8,115 nt of DNA, from positions 1 through 8,115 of the forward strand of contig SKTQ01000163.1 in NCBI GenBank assembly GCA_007122505.1, read 5' to 3'. Source of the stretch: Bacteroidales bacterium. GTDB lineage: Bacteria > Bacteroidota > Bacteroidia > Bacteroidales > UBA7960. Below are positions 5,572 through 8,115 of this stretch, one piece after another. The position numbers were made by a program, and so were the translations under genes. The notes beneath the pieces were generated by a model. The model worked only from the letters and a program-made list of their open reading frames with translations. It made no database searches and had not been told where the DNA came from. Every line of letters starts with the position of its first letter. Position 1 is the stretch's first letter.

Positions 5572-6636
5572 ATGGAACTACCAGACCAACTATTATATAC
5601 ACACGACCAGGCACTGCTTGGCTTGATGATCGCCATTATCATGCTGGGAATGGGTGCGAGCCTTACGATAAATGATTTCAGGGCGGTGGCGCGCAACCCA
5701 AAAGGTGTGTTTACCGGATTTCTTTCGCAATTCGGCCTGATGCCCCTGATCGCACTTGGCATGTCCATTGTGCTGGGTTTGCACCCGGCATTTGCCATAT
5801 CGCTGATCCTCATCGGATGTTTACCGGGAGGTACCACATCCAATATGTTTACCTACTTTTCAAGGGGGTCTGTGGCACTGAGCATTTCTATGACAACAGC
5901 TTCCACCCTGCTGGCACTCATCATGATGCCAATTATTATCAATCTATATACCGTTGGTTTTACCGCCCAGCTAAGTGCAGATCTGCGTGTAGGAGGCGAA
6001 GAAACAGAATTTGTTATCCCAACGGGAAACATCATCAGCTCCCTGGTTCTCGTTCTCTTGCCTGTAATCCTGGGTATGATCCTCAGAAGAAAATCACCGG
6101 GATGGGCAAAAACGGCTGAAGACACAGCCGGTTTTCTGGCGGTTATAGTGATACTGTATCTTATTGTGACGGCCTTTTTGAGACACGGCGATCTCTTCAT
6201 CAAAACACCAAAAGAGATATACATCGCCTCCGTTGGTCTCGGACTGGCCGGCTTCTTTTTCGGATACTGGTTTTCCAGGCTAATTGGCATGAAGCCCATA
6301 TTCCAACGGGCTATTTCCCTGGAAACAGGCATCCAAAATACCCCTGTGGCATTTGCCATTATCCTGCTGAGCTTCAATGAACCTGTTCAGAGCCAAATGC
6401 TGTGGCTGGCTATCCTTTATGCGACCTTTATTGTGATGACATCTTCCATTATAACACTTTACTTTCGAAGAAAGGGCAAGTTTGACTGGGATGTGTATAA
6501 AAACATCCAAATCCATAACCGCCTTTTTGGGGAAGACTATGTAACCCATTACCCGGATGGCTATTTGCCAAAACGCCTGGTAAATGACCCCAGTCAGGGT
6601 ACACAACCCGCTCAAAACCGCAAAAAAGCTTCATGA
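5572..6636 (+). CDS. Bile acid:sodium symporter family (BASS/SBF) inner-membrane transporter
   Basis: The product has 354 residues with about nine membrane segments (roughly 14-33, 46-68, 73-90, 100-125, 153-171, 186-203, 216-238, 247-268, 276-298). Family residues known from the Neisseria ASBT structure are present. SN at 90-91 and S104/T108 correspond to the first sodium site. E251 and Q255 in ETGIQN, with Q53, correspond to the second. This predicts a sodium-coupled importer with an intact cation machinery. The Pro-Gly-Gly-Thr-Thr-Ser-Asn segment at 85-91 and the NTP of the crossover region are typical. Two parts exceed the core fold: a hydrophilic loop at about 127-150 and a 56-residue charged tail (299-354). 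BASS substrates include bile acids, pantoate, pyruvate and other organic anions, so the substrate cannot be named. ACR3 arsenite carriers are a related alternative but lack this ETGIQN pattern. The ATG is 6 bases after the synthetase stop, which supports co-transcription. Confidence 0.9.
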   Translation: MELPDQLLYTHDQALLGLMIAIIMLGMGASLTINDFRAVARNPKGVFTGFLSQFGLMPLIALGMSIVLGLHPAFAISLILIGCLPGGTTSNMFTYFSRGSVALSISMTTASTLLALIMMPIIINLYTVGFTAQLSADLRVGGEETEFVIPTGNIISSLVLVLLPVILGMILRRKSPGWAKTAEDTAGFLAVIVILYLIVTAFLRHGDLFIKTPKEIYIASVGLGLAGFFFGYWFSRLIGMKPIFQRAISLETGIQNTPVAFAIILLSFNEPVQSQMLWLAILYATFIVMTSSIITLYFRRKGKFDWDVYKNIQIHNRLFGEDYVTHYPDGYLPKRLVNDPSQGTQPAQNRKKAS

Positions 6637-6657
6637 TTCATCTTAATAATTTGGAAA

Positions 6658-8016
6658 ATGGGATATTCAACAAACAATGGTAAGCTCTTGACAGCTATTA
6701 TAATCGCCACTTTCATGTCGATGCCGCTGCTATGCTCAGGCAGCACAGAAGAGTCGCAGGATGATAATGTAAAAACAGGCTGGAGGCTCGGCGGGCTGCT
6801 GCCCACCATCACTTTCGACAGCGATTTAGGGTTACAATACGGTGCGCTGGTAAATATTTTTGACTATGGAGACGGGGCCAGGTTTCCCCGTTACGATCAT
6901 TCGCTGTATTTTGAAGTTTCCAGATTTACCGGGGGCAGTGGTGTGAACAGGTTTTTTTATGACTCCGACCGCCTCCTGAATGGCATTCGTACAACATTTG
7001 ACGCAACTTATATTACCGATCCGCTGCTGGACTTTTTCGGGTTTAACGGTTACCAGTCCGTTTACAACAGGGATTTTATTGATCCTGACAGTGAGGATTA
7101 CATTTCCAGGGCATTTTATGCCCTGGACAGAAAAAAATTCAGAGCCAAACTGGACCTCCAGGGAAAAATCGGTGACGGCAGCTTTGGCTGGCTTTCCGGC
7201 TTCGAAACCTATCATTTCAGTGTTGGTTCCGTAAATATTGACAAGTTAAACAAGGGCAAAACCAAAGACATGCTACCTGATGTTTCCGGACTATATGACA
7301 GGTACGTAGAATGGGGCCTCATATCTCAGGATGAGCAAGATGGCGGCTGGGTCAATTATCTGAAAGGAGGACTCACATACGACACCAGGGATCACGAACC
7401 CAATCCAATGCAAGGAATTTGGACAGAGGCAATAGTACTGATTGCTCCCGGATTTCTTGTAAGCGGAGATATGGGTCACGCCCGCCTTTCTTTAGCCCAC
7501 AGGCAATATTTTACCCTTATACCCAATGATCTCTCGCTGGCTTACCGCATCAACATCCAGCAAAACATCGGAGGGCAGGCCCCATTTTATTTACAGTCCA
7601 TGGTTGTTACGTCTTTTTTGAGGGGTTTCGCGTCCGAAGGCCTCGGAGGAAGAAGTACCCTCAGGGGGATATTGCGACACAGGGTGGTTGGCAACGGATA
7701 TGCGCTGGGCAACGTGGAGCTGAGGTGGAAATTCCTGTATTTCAATATTCGCAATACAGAAGTTTACCTGGGGCTCAATGGCTTTATGGATGCAGGCATG
7801 GTGATCGACAAAGTGAAAATGAACCTGGATGATGTTCCTGAAAACGAAAGACACCTGTTTTTTGAAGACACCAATGATACTCCGCATGTTTCGGCGGGTG
7901 CCGGATTGCGGATTGCCATCAACCGTAATTTCATTGTAGCCCTGGACTATGGTAAAGCATTTGACAGGCGTGATGGCGATGCGGGCTTGTATATCGGACT
8001 GAATTACCTGTTTTAG
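6658..8016 (+). CDS. Omp85/BamA-type outer-membrane beta-barrel protein without POTRA domains
   Basis: The product has 452 residues. The N-terminus carries a signal peptide (basic K9, hydrophobic 10-25, cleavage near CSG-ST at 28). C26 lacks a proper lipobox because the residue before it is leucine, so a lipoprotein is unlikely. From about residue 40 the chain is mostly amphipathic beta strands (GWRLGGLLPTITFDSDLG, LTYDTRDHEPNPMQG). Residues 330-338 (GGRSTLRGI) match the Omp85 loop-6 (V/I)RG(F/Y) motif, with R336-G337, and GNVELRWKF follows. The last residue is phenylalanine (YIGLNYLF), the usual barrel-assembly signal. There is no room for POTRA domains, which separates it from BamA and TamA proper. 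It belongs with the surface-antigen (D15) family, and the N-terminal part resembles what is annotated in Bacteroidota as DUF5982 (recalled, not checked). Its start is 21 bases after the symporter stop. A role as an outer-membrane pore for the cluster's substrate is inferred; lipid or protein handling is the alternative. Confidence 0.88.
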   Translation: MGYSTNNGKLLTAIIIATFMSMPLLCSGSTEESQDDNVKTGWRLGGLLPTITFDSDLGLQYGALVNIFDYGDGARFPRYDHSLYFEVSRFTGGSGVNRFFYDSDRLLNGIRTTFDATYITDPLLDFFGFNGYQSVYNRDFIDPDSEDYISRAFYALDRKKFRAKLDLQGKIGDGSFGWLSGFETYHFSVGSVNIDKLNKGKTKDMLPDVSGLYDRYVEWGLISQDEQDGGWVNYLKGGLTYDTRDHEPNPMQGIWTEAIVLIAPGFLVSGDMGHARLSLAHRQYFTLIPNDLSLAYRINIQQNIGGQAPFYLQSMVVTSFLRGFASEGLGGRSTLRGILRHRVVGNGYALGNVELRWKFLYFNIRNTEVYLGLNGFMDAGMVIDKVKMNLDDVPENERHLFFEDTNDTPHVSAGAGLRIAINRNFIVALDYGKAFDRRDGDAGLYIGLNYLF

Positions 8017-8019
8017 GAG

Positions 8020-8048
8020 GTTTTTTGTGTAGCAGATAACAAAAAAAC
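8020..8048 (+). terminator. Weak terminator-like stem after the barrel gene
   Basis: GTTTTTTGT (8020-8028) can pair with ACAAAAAAAC (8039-8048) with one bulged A, around a 10-base loop, starting four bases after the stop at 8016. The stem is almost wholly A-T and no T-run follows it, so strength is doubtful. It is the only structure seen at the end of the cluster. Confidence 0.25.
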
Positions 8049-8080
8049 ATCACACTTCAAATATTCACAGAAAAAATCCA

Positions 8081-8088
8081 TACATTTG
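8081..8088 (+). promoter_or_regulatory. Bacteroidota -7 box candidate (TACATTTG) for a gene beyond the window
   Basis: TACATTTG is an exact TAnnTTTG match, followed by a further TTTG at 8089-8092 region. No TTG lies at the -33 distance; TTC at 8056-8058 is the nearest. An ATG at 8112-8114 near the window edge could begin the next gene with a leader of about 15-20 bases, but no coding sequence is visible to confirm it. Confidence 0.4.
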
Positions 8089-8115
8089 TTTGAGGCATAG
8101 CAATCGAATATATGG

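Noticed and set aside
5572..6636. ACR3-type arsenite exporter
   Set aside because: The sodium-site residues and ETGIQN motif fit BASS importers, and no ars genes are nearby.

Overview
The window looks like a piece of a Bacteroidota chromosome, possibly an environmental Bacteroidales-type lineage. The evidence is a FISUMP-domain secreted protein with the N-terminal module usual in this phylum, several TAnnTTTG-type -7 promoter boxes, weak or absent Shine-Dalgarno sequences, and a non-coding mosaic of very short tandem repeats (TTTGCG, CAGCTCC and AAGTCTC-like units). All five recognised genes lie on the + strand and all are intact. No RNA gene, insertion sequence, integrase or CRISPR array was seen.

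Layout: positions 1-292 are a patchwork of short repeats (8-bp AATGTRYM, TTTGCG hexamers forming an imperfect hairpin, three 9-bp TTAAGTCTC units, then 14 heptamers CAGCTCC). Positions 293-656 are AT-rich non-coding leader with one small inverted repeat. Next come two separately placed genes for exported proteins. The first (657-2126) is a protein with about 16 tandem 16-residue GFAN-type repeats, resembling the LA_2272 surface-repeat family. The second (2228-3502) is a FISUMP-domain protein of 424 residues. Each has a signal peptide, and a -7-like box precedes the second.

The rest of the window (3628-8016) is a tight three-gene cluster behind its own -7-like box (TATGTTTG). It encodes an AMP-forming long-chain acyl-CoA synthetase, a BASS-family (SBF) sodium-coupled organic-anion symporter starting 6 bases after the first gene's stop, and a POTRA-less Omp85/BamA-type outer-membrane barrel starting 21 bases later. 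Together these could form an outer-membrane channel, an inner-membrane carrier and a cytoplasmic CoA-activating enzyme for a carboxylate such as a fatty acid, bile-acid-like or other hydrophobic acid. That link is inferred from gene order only. It is the most interesting hypothesis in the window. A further -7-like box at 8081-8088 suggests another gene starts at or just beyond the right edge.
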